Shown piece after piece: positions 24,545 through 33,164 of a DNA stretch of 64,000 nucleotides. Source of the DNA: Immundisolibacterales bacterium (GTDB lineage: Bacteria; Pseudomonadota; Gammaproteobacteria; HK1). The DNA is taken from contig JAPOPW010000039.1 in the NCBI GenBank assembly GCA_026712715.1, positions 46,876-110,875 on the forward strand, given 5' to 3'. The notes under the pieces are model-generated. The model was not told where the DNA came from and ran no database searches. It saw only the letters and a program-made list of their open reading frames with translations. The translations under genes were made by a program, and so were the position numbers. Within the stretch, counting starts at the first letter, position 1. Every line of letters begins with the position of its first letter.

Positions 24545-25575
24545 GGCTCGGCCTCCGACTCCGGTTCCTCCGTCTTGAGGACCCTCGCCCACTCCGTGAC
24601 CCGACGATTCACGACGGTGTTGAGCAGGACCGCGAGCAGCAGGATGAGGCCGGTCGCGACCTGAACCCAGAACGGGTTCACGCCGAGCAGGTTCAGCCCG
24701 TTGCGGACGAAGTTGATGAAGAGCGCGCCCGCGACGGTGCCCGCGATGGTCGCCACGCCGCCGAAGAGGCTCGTGCCTCCGAGCACGGTCGCCGCGATGA
24801 CCTCGAGCTCGAGCATGATCCCGGCATTGGGCGAGCCGTTCCCGAGGCGTCCGGTGAGCACGATGCCGGCAAGCGCACCGAGGAGCCCGATGGCACCGTA
24901 GACCGCGAGCTTGACCCCCCGAACGTTGATGCCCATCGCCCGGGCCGCCTCTTCCCGGCCGCCGACGGCGAGGGCATAGAGCCCGAAGCGGGTCTTGCTG
25001 AGCACCAGCCACCCGGCGATCGCCACGATGACCGCGAGCACGATCGGCGTGTGGACCGGACCGATCTTGCCGCGCCCGAGCCAGAGCACGAGGTCGTCCT
25101 TGACCGGGGTCGCGTAGCCGTCGCTCACGACGAAGGCGATGCCGCGAAGGGTCGTCAGCATGGCGAGGGTCACGACGAACGGTGGCAGACCGAGCTGCAC
25201 GAAGTATCCGTTGGCGAGGCCGGAGACGAGTCCGAGCATCAGCACGGCGGGAATGACGACCCCGGTCGGCAGACCGAGTCCGAAGAAGGTGACGATGAGA
25301 ACCGAGATGAGGGCCACGAGCGACCCGACGGAGAGGTCGATCCCGGCCGTCGCCATGACGAAGGTCATGCCCACCGCGATAACGAGGATCGGCGCCGCCT
25401 GCCGCGCCACGTTGAGGAAGTTGAGCCAGGTGAAGAAGTGCTCGGAGGCGAGCGACATCGCCACCAGCCACGCTCCGAGCGCAAGGAACAGCCCGTAGCG
25501 GACGGCGAGCAGACCGAGCCGGCGCCGGTCGAGCCCGGCCATCCGTTCTCGCATGGGTCTCGCGGTGCTTGCCAT
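24541..25575 (-). CDS. ABC transporter permease, ribose/simple-sugar type (RbsC-like)
   Basis: 344 residues with about ten hydrophobic segments. The family core motif MATAGIDLSVGSLVAL (about residues 75-90) and the ATPase-contact region GINVRGVKLAVYGAIGLLGA (about 200-220) are clear. It presumably forms a homodimer. It lies between the binding-protein gene (about 100 bp upstream) and the ATPase gene, which it overlaps. Substrate class is sugar, nucleoside or a related small molecule. Confidence 0.93.
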   Translation of the reverse strand: MASTARPMRERMAGLDRRRLGLLAVRYGLFLALGAWLVAMSLASEHFFTWLNFLNVARQAAPILVIAVGMTFVMATAGIDLSVGSLVALISVLIVTFFGLGLPTGVVIPAVLMLGLVSGLANGYFVQLGLPPFVVTLAMLTTLRGIAFVVSDGYATPVKDDLVLWLGRGKIGPVHTPIVLAVIVAIAGWLVLSKTRFGLYALAVGGREEAARAMGINVRGVKLAVYGAIGLLGALAGIVLTGRLGNGSPNAGIMLELEVIAATVLGGTSLFGGVATIAGTVAGALFINFVRNGLNLLGVNPFWVQVATGLILLLAVLLNTVVNRRVTEWARVLKTEEPESEAEP

Positions 25576-25678
25576 GATCAGGCCGTCGCCCGATCACGAC
25601 GCGACCGGCGCCGTCGAAGAACCGGAGCACGCAGCCTCGCCGCGCGCTCCGGTCCTCGACCGCGACGTTGTCGTCGGA

Positions 25679-26602
25679 TTACCGGAAGCTCTCCAGGTTG
25701 TAGGTCGTCACCACGTCCGGGTTGTAGCTGAACCGCGGGGTGATCTCCTTCCCGGCGAGGTGATCGACGAGGAGCCGAACCGCCGTCTCGCCTCCCACCG
25801 CGGGCTTCTGCTTGAGGAACCCGACGATCCGCCCGTCCTCGAGCGGCTTGATGAAGGGCTCGGGAATGTCGTCCCAGCCGAAGAACGCGATGTCGCGTCC
25901 CTGCGCCTCCGCCGCGGCGAGCCCGCCCTGGAGGGACGGATCGCCCGTCGCGTAGATGACGTTGATGTCGGGGTTGGCGGTCAGCATGTCCTCCGCTTCC
26001 GCCGTCGAACGCTCCAGGATGTTGCGCCCGTCCCCGGTCGCGACCACCTCGGCCCCCGGCACCGCCTTCAGGGCATCGATGAAGCCGTCGCGGCGCGCGA
26101 GCTGCACCTCGGAAGACGCGAGCATGATGCCGATCTTCGCCTTGCCGTCGAGCTTGCCGATGATCCAGCCGGCGACGAACTGGCCGAACGTGAAGGAGGC
26201 TTCATATTGCGGAACGCCGATCAGGGTGACGACGTGCGGGCTGTCGACCTTCGTATCCAGGGTCGCGATCGGGATATTGCGCTCGCCGGCCTCCGCGAGC
26301 ACGCCGATGAGGGAGGTCGATTCGATCGGATCCACCACGATCGCGTCGACGTTGCGCGCGATGCAGTCCTCGACCTGGGTCACCTGCCGGCCGGAATCGG
26401 CCTGAGGGTCCAGCACGATCAGCTCCACGCCGAGCTCTTCCGCCGCCTTCTTGCCGCCCGCGACACTGGACTGGAAGTAGGCGATCTGCAGGCTGAAGGT
26501 GACGAAGCAGATCGTCTTGTCCGCGGCGGTTGCGGTGCCGGACACCGCCAAGGCGCCCGCGGCGGCCAGCAGTCCGGCCACTTTCATGGTTCTTTTCAAC
26601 AC
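25679..26602 (-). CDS. Ribose-type periplasmic substrate-binding protein (peripla_BP_4)
   Basis: 307 residues with a signal peptide (LKRTMKVAGLLAAAGALA, cleavage around TATA-ADK). The mature part is a two-lobed sugar-binding fold: TICFVTFSLQIAYFQSS, VDAIVVDPIESTSLIGVLAE, and FFGWDDIPEPFIKPLEDGR. I chose GTG 26602 (GGGAG 6-7 nt upstream) because it gives the positively charged signal-peptide start; ATG 26587 has no good ribosome site. First gene of the six-gene importer/kinase/TenA/PhyH operon; the promoter lies about 35 bp upstream. Confidence 0.9.
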   Translation of the reverse strand: MLKRTMKVAGLLAAAGALAVSGTATAADKTICFVTFSLQIAYFQSSVAGGKKAAEELGVELIVLDPQADSGRQVTQVEDCIARNVDAIVVDPIESTSLIGVLAEAGERNIPIATLDTKVDSPHVVTLIGVPQYEASFTFGQFVAGWIIGKLDGKAKIGIMLASSEVQLARRDGFIDALKAVPGAEVVATGDGRNILERSTAEAEDMLTANPDINVIYATGDPSLQGGLAAAEAQGRDIAFFGWDDIPEPFIKPLEDGRIVGFLKQKPAVGGETAVRLLVDHLAGKEITPRFSYNPDVVTTYNLESFR

Positions 26603-26636
26603 TTTGCTCTCCCGGGTGCAATTCATTGAACTGCGG

Positions 26637-26665
26637 ACGATATTGGACGCCCCATGGCAAGTCAA
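26637..26665 (-). promoter_or_regulatory. Probable sigma-70 promoter of the ribose-type importer operon
   Basis: On the minus strand a -35 box TTGACT (26660-26665) is followed by a 17-bp spacer and a -10 box TATCGT (26637-26642). Transcription would start near 26630, giving a leader of about 28 nt before the GTG start. A short palindrome TTCAaTGAA lies in the leader and could be an operator. No known riboswitch motif was found, including a thiamin pyrophosphate one despite the TenA-like gene. Confidence 0.55.
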
Positions 26666-26884
26666 CGCTCCCGCTCCGTGACGCTCGCCGCGACGCCTGA
26701 CGTCACGGGGAAAGGGTCGCGCGTGGGTGGAGCCGGGGCGCTCCCCTCCTCCACTCCGGTTCTCTTCATGCGAGGAGCGTTCGCAACGACTGGCCGCGAG
26801 CCCGTTCGCGCCGCACGGCCGGCCGGCCGGGCGGCGCGAACGGGGGCTCGATCGGGGGCGCAAGTGGAGGCGCGCGCCGGCGGC

Positions 26885-27289
26885 TCAGTCGATCGTCACG
26901 CGGCCCGCACGCGGATCGACGGTGACCCGGTCGCCCGTCCGGATCGCGTCGGTGATGTCGCGTTCGAAGCGGTCCATGAACGGCAGGTCCGCGAACGCGG
27001 CGCCCTGCGCCATGATCGGATTCGCGAGGTTGAGGAGCAGCGCGGCCGGCGCCATGCCGCGGGCGCACATCTCGCGCAGCATCCAGGACGTGGCGACCCC
27101 GCCCTTGGCGGTGTTCAGGACAAGGACCCGGCCGACGTAACGTTCGCCGTGGAGCCGATGCCCGGGCCGCGAGAAGACGCCCGCGATCCGGTCGAGGTCG
27201 TAGCGCGCGCTGAAGTCGTCCTTCGCGACGAGCGCCTCGCCCGTCGCCTTCGACCCGATTCCGGGATGACCGCGGATGGTGCGCGGCAC
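26885..27289 (-). CDS. Aconitase X small subunit (DUF126, swivelling domain)
   Basis: 134 residues of DUF126, equivalent to the mobile domain of aconitase X. Conserved features include GHPGIGSKATGEALV and YVGRVLVLNTAKGGVATSW, with a flexible glycine-rich site loop. GTG 27289 has GGGAGG 8 nt upstream, while an overlapping GTG at 27295 would be too close. It is encoded directly after the large subunit, as in split (two-subunit) AcnX enzymes. Characterised bacterial AcnX proteins include cis-3-hydroxy-L-proline dehydratase; the substrate here is unproven. Confidence 0.87.
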   Translation of the reverse strand: MPRTIRGHPGIGSKATGEALVAKDDFSARYDLDRIAGVFSRPGHRLHGERYVGRVLVLNTAKGGVATSWMLREMCARGMAPAALLLNLANPIMAQGAAFADLPFMDRFERDITDAIRTGDRVTVDPRAGRVTID

Positions 27290-27291
27290 GG

Positions 27292-28533
27292 TCACATCCT
27301 CCCGTTGACGGCCGCCTCGATGCACGCCTCGGTGGTCGCGAGCACCGGGCGGTAACCGTAGCCGGAGACGATGTTGACGAGCTTCGCGGAGTTGCTGAGG
27401 AGGTTCGTCCACCCGTTCGCCCGCCCGAGCTCGCGGGCATACATCTGGTAGAAGCACACCCCCCGAAGGAGGATGGCGCCCGTGTCTTCGATGGTCGCGG
27501 TGATCCCCATCCGGTCGGCGGCCGCCTTGATCTCCGGCGACGTCGCGATGAGGAGCGCGGTCCGGGGATGGACCCGCTTGCCGGCCAGCGAGTCGGCGAC
27601 CGTCTTGAGCTCGACGAGCGAGAGCTGCGGCGCCGCGAACACGACGACGTGCACCTCGTCCTCGTGGCGGCCGAACGATGCGTAGAACGCGTCGACGTCC
27701 TGCGGATCGATCCGGACCGGGTCGGGGGGCACCCCTTCGAAGACGCGCGCGAGATCCGGCGCTTCGGGGGTCACCCCCACCATGTGGAACAGGGGCACCG
27801 AGCCGTAGCTCGCGAGCGCCGCGCCGAAGTGCTTGAGCTCGTCCGACGTCGGAGCGCCGTCGATGCCGGCGATGACCGGCACCGTCCAGTAGTCGCCGGT
27901 CCGCTTCCCGATGACCGCTCCGAGCGCACCCCAGTCGCTCCACGTCCGCGGCCGGTGCCGCACCTCGAAGAGGTGGGTGCCGCGCCGGCGTTCGTCGAGG
28001 TGACAGCCATAGCGCGGCACCCGGCCGGTGAGCGCGGCGCAGAGAGCGGCCGGGCCGCCCTCGAAATTGCTCCGGGCGCCGAGCACGCTGTTCGCGTAGA
28101 TCGTCGAGCCGGTGTCGCCGTAGGCGAGGTGCTCCCCCCGCACCGGCGGCAGCACCGACTGGTAATTGATGCACGTGTCGGTCATCAGGATGCCCATCGA
28201 CTCGAACGCGGCGATGGCGCGGCGCTCGAGGGCGGCCATCCGCTCTTCCTGCCGCAACTTGCGGTAGGCGCAGAAGTCGATCCCGCGCGGATCGGTGACG
28301 GTCGGCACCCGGACCCGCCGCTCGGGTTCCGGCAGCCGGGAGATGGCTTCCAGCCACTCGACCCCGGACTCCCCGAGCGACTCGGTATCCGCCATCAGGT
28401 GCACGTGGGCGACCTCGACGAAGTCGCCGGCGTCGAAGAACCGGCCCACCTCCATCTGCTGGCGGAGCGCCTCGCGGCGCGCCGGCCCGTGGCGGCCATC
28501 GAGCATCGCCCGCTCCTCGCGGCCGAGCTTCAT
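27292..28533 (-). CDS. Aconitase X catalytic (large) subunit (DUF521)
   Basis: 413 residues. Family features: HVHLMADTESLGESGVEW near residue 45, MTDTCINYQSVLPPVRGEH near residue 130, a serine-rich ANSVLGARSNFEGGP, and a C-terminal GVCFYQMYARELGRANGW. Cysteines that could hold an Fe-S cluster lie in DTCINY, RYGCH and RGVCFY. The enzyme is a hydro-lyase; in bacteria the best known role is cis-3-hydroxy-L-proline dehydration. ATG 28533 overlaps the DUF427 stop (ATGA), and its own stop is 2 bp from the small-subunit start. Confidence 0.9.
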   Translation of the reverse strand: MKLGREERAMLDGRHGPARREALRQQMEVGRFFDAGDFVEVAHVHLMADTESLGESGVEWLEAISRLPEPERRVRVPTVTDPRGIDFCAYRKLRQEERMAALERRAIAAFESMGILMTDTCINYQSVLPPVRGEHLAYGDTGSTIYANSVLGARSNFEGGPAALCAALTGRVPRYGCHLDERRRGTHLFEVRHRPRTWSDWGALGAVIGKRTGDYWTVPVIAGIDGAPTSDELKHFGAALASYGSVPLFHMVGVTPEAPDLARVFEGVPPDPVRIDPQDVDAFYASFGRHEDEVHVVVFAAPQLSLVELKTVADSLAGKRVHPRTALLIATSPEIKAAADRMGITATIEDTGAILLRGVCFYQMYARELGRANGWTNLLSNSAKLVNIVSGYGYRPVLATTEACIEAAVNGRM

Positions 28534-28958
28534 GGCGCCGGCCGGCCGGCGCCCTCGTCGGGCAGGTCCTCTTCCGACCAGCCGTCCATGCGGTCGCGGT
28601 AGAACGCGAGGCAGCCCGCGATGGCGGCCATCGCCGGGATCGGGCGTTCGTAGCTCCAGACCGCGTTCTGCGCCGTCCGGTCCCCCGCTTGCGCCGTCCA
28701 GTAGCTCGCATCCCCCTTGTACGGGCAGTGGGTGGAGTGGTCCGTCCGGGCAAGGAGGTCCATGCGCACGTCGTCCCGGGGGAAGTAGTGGACCGGGGGA
28801 TGGTTCTCCTCGCGGAGCAGCACGGTGCGCGCGCTGTCCGCCACGATCCTGCCCCCGAGCTCGACCCGCACCCGCCGGGCGCACGCCTCCAGGTCGATGC
28901 GCCGCGGCGGGTGGTCGCCCGGGGTGGACCCGGTCGTCGATTGCTGTGCGGTCGCCAT
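28530..28958 (-). CDS. DUF427 domain protein
   Basis: 142 residues. The beta-rich DUF427 fold is indicated by VRVELGGRIVADSART, PPVHYFPRDDVRMDLL, STHCPYKGDASYW and the end FYRDRMDGWSEED. Function of the family is unknown; it is often next to catabolic enzymes. The gene overlaps the aconitase X large subunit by 4 bp, so the three proteins are made together. A damaged copy of its C-terminus lies at 18840-18980. Confidence 0.85.
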   Translation of the reverse strand: MATAQQSTTGSTPGDHPPRRIDLEACARRVRVELGGRIVADSARTVLLREENHPPVHYFPRDDVRMDLLARTDHSTHCPYKGDASYWTAQAGDRTAQNAVWSYERPIPAMAAIAGCLAFYRDRMDGWSEEDLPDEGAGRPAP

Positions 28959-29164
28959 CGGTGGGATCTCCTTCAACAAGCTGCCGCCGATTCTTGCTCG
29001 CCCGGCGGGCACCGTCGAGTCCCCGGTCCTTCGGCCGCATGGCCTCCCGGCGACCGGGCCGGTCCGCCGGTGCGGTTCACCGGCCCGGCCGGAAACCCGT
29101 TCCTGAACCGGCGGCGGCGCGCGTCCGGCGCCGCGCGGCCGGCCACCCCCGGTCCGGCGCCGGC

Positions 29165-30667
29165 TCAGTCCGCCCCGAAGGCGGGGCCGTTCGGCCGGAC
29201 GCGCATGCCGGGGCGAAGCCGGGTCCAGGGGAGCGCCCCCGGGTCGGCCACCATCGGCCCCGGCGCGACGCAGATCAGCACCTCGGCGGCGATGGGCTCG
29301 AAGTCGGCCCGGAAGTGCACCGAGCTCTTGTTCACGATGACCTTCCGGGTGGTGGGCTCGATGCCGCAGTGCCGGTACATCGCCTGGTCGGCGAGCTGCG
29401 CCTTGCGGCTCCCCACCAGGATCTGGATGTCGCGGATGCGAATGGATGCCATCGGCCCGAGGTTCATGCGCGCTCCGCCGTACATCGGCCCCGTTCCCGT
29501 GACCAGTCCGTCGCCGACCTGCTCGACCCGGAACTCCGCCTCGAACGGCGCATCGCCCGGAATGCCGGACTTGCCGCCGAGAGCGATGGTGATCGCGGAC
29601 CCTGTCCCCGCTGCGTGCGCGGCGAGCGCGGCCTCGGGGTCGACCAGCATCCCGAGCGCGGCCTGCGGGGCGTCGTTCTCCACGAGCGCCCGCAGCATCC
29701 CGGTGGTGTCCGCGTTGCCGCCCGCACCGGGGTTGTCCTGGGTGTCGGCGATGACGACCGGCCGCGACGCGTTGCGCGCGATTTCGATGGCGGCCCGCAC
29801 CCCGTCGCCCGGCGCGTAGAGCACCCCCTCGAACTCGCTCTCGCGGCGCTCGATCTCGTCCGCGATGGTCGCCGCGGCCCGTTCGGCCGCGGCCGCCGTG
29901 CGCCCGTACGCGAACACCGAAGGACCGCAGTGGTGGATGTCCGCGGCCGGGAAGCCCGCCGTCACCGTGAGGCTCGCCACGTCCCCGCCTTCGAGGTCGT
30001 CCCGCATCGCCATGATCGTCTGCATGGGCTCGGATGTCGTGCACTGCCACGTGATCGGGATGATGAACGGGATCTGGCGAAACGCCTTGTGCACCGCCCC
30101 GGAGCCGGCCAGCAGGCCGTCGAGGTGCAGGGCCGTCCGCCGGCCCGTCTCGGCCATGTCGATGTGCGGGTAGGTCCGGTAGCCGACGAGGACGTCCGAG
30201 TTGTGCACCATCTCCGGCGTCGTGTTGGAATGGAAGTCGAGCGAGGCGACCACCGGCACGTCGTTCCCGACGAGCGAGCGCACGCGGCGCAGAAGCTCGC
30301 CCTCCCCGTCCTGAAGGTGCTCCGCCACCATGGCCCCGTGCAGGCAGAGATAGACGGCGTCGAAGGGCTGCGCCGCCCGCAGCCCGTCGAGGATGAGCCC
30401 CGCGATGTGCTCGTAGGCATGCTCGGTGACGTACGAGGACGGCGAGGTCGCACCCCAGGTCGTCGGCAGCAGGCGGTGCCCGGCCCGCTCCGCCTCGTCG
30501 ATGAACCCGGCGATCGAGATGTTGATGCCCCGCATCCGGTCCGGAAGACCCGGGCCCGTGGTGAGCCCCGGCCACGGCCCGTCCGCCCGGAAGTCGTCGA
30601 GGGTCGCGAGCGAGGGTGCGAAGGTGTTGGTCTCGTGCTGAAAGCCGCCAATCGCGATGCGTGCCAT
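29165..30667 (-). CDS. M81 family metallopeptidase-like protein (MlrC-like)
   Basis: 500 residues. It starts with ARIAIGGFQHETNTFAPS, the M81/DUF1485 hallmark with a probable zinc-binding histidine, and has LCLHGAMVAEH near residue 110, VASLDFHSNTT near 150 and the MlrC C-terminal domain ending in PGALPWTRLRPGM. MlrC completes breakdown of the peptide toxin microcystin, but most family members act on unknown amide substrates. ATG 30667. It lies 206 bp downstream-side of DUF427 and 100 bp from the RraA-like gene, all on the minus strand, suggesting a common catabolic cluster. Confidence 0.88.
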   Translation of the reverse strand: MARIAIGGFQHETNTFAPSLATLDDFRADGPWPGLTTGPGLPDRMRGINISIAGFIDEAERAGHRLLPTTWGATSPSSYVTEHAYEHIAGLILDGLRAAQPFDAVYLCLHGAMVAEHLQDGEGELLRRVRSLVGNDVPVVASLDFHSNTTPEMVHNSDVLVGYRTYPHIDMAETGRRTALHLDGLLAGSGAVHKAFRQIPFIIPITWQCTTSEPMQTIMAMRDDLEGGDVASLTVTAGFPAADIHHCGPSVFAYGRTAAAAERAAATIADEIERRESEFEGVLYAPGDGVRAAIEIARNASRPVVIADTQDNPGAGGNADTTGMLRALVENDAPQAALGMLVDPEAALAAHAAGTGSAITIALGGKSGIPGDAPFEAEFRVEQVGDGLVTGTGPMYGGARMNLGPMASIRIRDIQILVGSRKAQLADQAMYRHCGIEPTTRKVIVNKSSVHFRADFEPIAAEVLICVAPGPMVADPGALPWTRLRPGMRVRPNGPAFGAD

Positions 30668-30768
30668 GCGTTCGTCTCCTGCTGTTCGTCGCGGCCGCGC
30701 ACGTGCGTGCCGGCCGGCCACTCGGGTCGGTGTACGGTCCCGTTCCCGGGAAGTCCTCGCGTCCGGAG

Positions 30769-31479
30769 TCAGGCCATCCTGGGGCCGTTCTTCCATACCT
30801 CGTAGACGGCGAGGGTCTCGGCGTTCGGCGGGTAGCTCTCGGTGACCGAGAAGCCCGCGCGGATGCGCTCCTGGACGAAGGTCTCGAGCCGCTCCTGCTC
30901 GACCGCCCCCGCCGCCACGTCCTCGACCATGGCCTGCGGGATCACCACCACTCCGTCGCCGTCGCACACGAGCACGTCGCCCGGGACGACCGCCACCCCG
31001 CCGCACCCGATCGGCACCTGGCGGTCGCCCATCGCGAGCCCGGTGATGTTGGGCGGGGCGGCGCGCCCGTTGCACCAGACGGGGAGCCCGGTCGCGATCA
31101 CCGCCTCGGCGTCGCGCGTCGCGCTGTCCGTGACGCAGGCCGCAACCCCGCGCACCCGCAGCCGCTCGGCGAGGATGTCGCCGAGGGTCCCCACGTCCCC
31201 GTTCCCGAGTCCGTCCATGCACAGGATCGACCCTGGGGGGCAGTCCTCGATGGCCACCCGCTGGTGGTTGTCGGGCGAGCCGAGGATCGACGGATCCGAG
31301 AGGTCCTCGCGCATGGGAATGAAGCGCACCGTGTACGCCTCGCCGACGATGCGCCCCTGGTCGGGGGCGAGCGGGCCGACCCCGCGCATGGCGGTGGCCC
31401 GCAGGCCCCGCTTGATGAGCTGCATGGTGACGGTCGCGGTGCTGCAACCGGCGAGCGCGTCGCGGATCTCGGGCTTCAT
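30769..31479 (-). CDS. RraA-like protein (demethylmenaquinone methyltransferase-like / aldolase family)
   Basis: 236 residues. The fold signature includes STATVTMQLIKRGLR at the start, GDVGTLGDILAERLRVRGVA near residue 105, VTDSATRDAEAV and VVPGDVLVCDGDGVVVIP near 175. Members with this extended form include 4-hydroxy-4-methyl-2-oxoglutarate/oxaloacetate aldolase-like enzymes and RraA itself; the Arg-Asp pair in SATRDAEA is the usual pyruvate-binding site. A GGGAGG ribosome site precedes ATG 31479. An aldolase or decarboxylase in the neighbouring pathway is more likely than RNase E regulation. Confidence 0.82.
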   Translation of the reverse strand: MKPEIRDALAGCSTATVTMQLIKRGLRATAMRGVGPLAPDQGRIVGEAYTVRFIPMREDLSDPSILGSPDNHQRVAIEDCPPGSILCMDGLGNGDVGTLGDILAERLRVRGVAACVTDSATRDAEAVIATGLPVWCNGRAAPPNITGLAMGDRQVPIGCGGVAVVPGDVLVCDGDGVVVIPQAMVEDVAAGAVEQERLETFVQERIRAGFSVTESYPPNAETLAVYEVWKNGPRMA

Positions 31480-31643
31480 GGAACCTCCCGGAGGGCGCCG
31501 AACGGCGTTGATTGGATGGAGAGCGCAAACCCGGGCATGATCCGGCCTCGACACCGGCCGCGCAAGAGCATGCACGACGGACGCACGGCGGCGGCGCGTA
31601 GGGAGACGCCGACCCGACCCCCAAACAACCCGGAGGGAAGACC
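31480..31643. promoter_or_regulatory. Divergent promoter region between RraA-like and amidohydrolase genes
   Basis: The 164-bp gap between divergently oriented start codons must contain both promoters. A GGAGGG ribosome site for the plus-strand gene is visible near 31630. I could not identify convincing -35/-10 boxes or an operator. Confidence 0.4.
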
Positions 31644-33080
31644 ATGACCGGAACCGAGAGCACCACGGTAATCCGCCACGCGGCCTGGATCGCGGGCTGG
31701 GACGGGGAGGGGCATCGCTACCTCCGGGACGGGGACGTCGCGTTCACCTCCGATCGCATCGTGCACGTGGGCGGGCGCTACGAAGGGTCCGCGGACCGCG
31801 AGATCGACGGCTCGCACCGATTCGTGATGCCCGGCCTCATCAACATCCACTCGCACCCGCACACCGAGCCCGCGTCCAAGGGGGTGCGCGAGGACCACGG
31901 GGTTCCCGGGATGTACGACACGGGGCTCTACGAGCGCTCCTGCGCCTTCTCCCTCGACGAGCCGGGCCGCCAGGCGGCGATGGAGCTGGCCTACGCCGAG
32001 CTCCTCCTCTCCGGCGTCACCACCGTGGTGGACCTCTCGAGTCCGGTCGAGGGATGGCTCGACTGCGCCGGCCGCAGCGGCCTCCGGGCGTACGTCGGCT
32101 CGTTCTTCGCCGACGCGTTCTGGAAGCTCAAGAACCGCCACGAGCTCGGGTTCGACTGGGACGAGGCGCGCGGGCGGCGCGACTTCGAGGCCTCCATCCG
32201 GATCATGGACCTCGCGGAGCAGCACCCGAGCGGGCGCCTTCGCGGCATCGTCTATCCGGGCCAGATCGAGACCTGCACCGAGGAAACCCTCCGCGACGCG
32301 GCCGCCCACGCGCGCGAGACCGGACGCCCGCTCACCACCCACCTCTCGCAGTCGAAGCTCGAGTTCCTCGAGATCGTGCGCCGGCACGGCAAGACGCCGC
32401 TCGAGTACGCCGCCGACATCGGCTTCCTCGGCCCCGACACGATCCTCGGACACTGCATCTTCATCGACGAGCACCCGGACATCCGCTGGCGCACGACCGG
32501 CGACCTCGACCGGCTCGTCGACTCCGGAACCAGCGTCGCCCACTGTCCCTCGCCCTTCGCCCGCTACGGGCACGCGATGGCCCACTTCGGCCGCTACCGG
32601 GCGCGCGGAGTCAACCTGGGCATGGGGACCGACGTCGCTCCGCACAGCCTCGTCGAGGAGATGCGGCTCGCCATCATTCTCGCCCGGGTGATGGCGAGCA
32701 ACATCCGCGCACTCGATACCGGGGAGATGTTCCGGGCCGCGACGGTGGGCGGGGCGACGGCCCTCGGGCGCGACGACCTCGGACGGCTCGCTCCGGGGGC
32801 GAAGGCGGACCTCGTGCTCCTCGACCTCGACCACCCGGCGATGAAGCCGGTGCGGGACCCGCTTCGGACCTTCGTCTTCGAGGCGGCGGACCGGGCGGTC
32901 CGCGAGGTCTACATCGACGGCGAGGCGGTGGTCGCGGACGGCAAGCCCCTGCACCTCGACCCCGAGGGAGCGGGCGCCCGGCTCGACGAAGCGCAGGCGC
33001 GCATGCTCGCCGCAGCGCCCGGACGCGACTTCCTCGGCCGCACTGCAGAGGAGATCGCGCCCCACTCCCTGCCGCTGTAG
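31644..33080 (+). CDS. Metal-dependent amidohydrolase, TRZ/ATZ-like
   Basis: 478 residues of the amidohydrolase superfamily. The N-terminal metal pair lies in MPGLINIHSHPH (residues 62-73), the next ligand in LTTHLSQSKLE, then ILGHCIFIDEHPD and the catalytic aspartate in MGTDVAPHS. The C-terminus has the composite beta-sandwich ending with KADLVLLDLDHP. Such enzymes deaminate or dechlorinate N-heterocycles or deaminate guanine and adenosine derivatives. It is divergently oriented from the M81/RraA/AcnX cluster and may belong to the same catabolic set. Substrate unknown. Confidence 0.9.
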   Translation: MTGTESTTVIRHAAWIAGWDGEGHRYLRDGDVAFTSDRIVHVGGRYEGSADREIDGSHRFVMPGLINIHSHPHTEPASKGVREDHGVPGMYDTGLYERSCAFSLDEPGRQAAMELAYAELLLSGVTTVVDLSSPVEGWLDCAGRSGLRAYVGSFFADAFWKLKNRHELGFDWDEARGRRDFEASIRIMDLAEQHPSGRLRGIVYPGQIETCTEETLRDAAAHARETGRPLTTHLSQSKLEFLEIVRRHGKTPLEYAADIGFLGPDTILGHCIFIDEHPDIRWRTTGDLDRLVDSGTSVAHCPSPFARYGHAMAHFGRYRARGVNLGMGTDVAPHSLVEEMRLAIILARVMASNIRALDTGEMFRAATVGGATALGRDDLGRLAPGAKADLVLLDLDHPAMKPVRDPLRTFVFEAADRAVREVYIDGEAVVADGKPLHLDPEGAGARLDEAQARMLAAAPGRDFLGRTAEEIAPHSLPL

Positions 33081-33146
33081 CCGCTGTAGCCGCTGCCGGA
33101 CGGCCGGGGCGGGCGAGAACCGCTCCGCCCCCCCTTCCGGCTCGCG

Positions 33147-33164
33147 CGGTCCCGGCCGGGACCG
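33147..33164. terminator. Palindrome between convergent genes
   Basis: An 18-bp perfect palindrome (CGGTCCCGG/CCGGGACCG) directly abuts the RND-pump stop codon, in the 84-bp gap between the converging amidohydrolase and RND genes. It would form a hairpin on either transcript and may act as a bidirectional terminator or barrier. No T-run follows. Confidence 0.35.

Noticed and set aside
26603..26884. Thiamin pyrophosphate riboswitch before the operon containing a TenA-like gene
   Set aside because: The conserved CUGAGA and ACCxUUxGAxCC-type blocks are absent, and the promoter lies only about 35 bp from the start codon.
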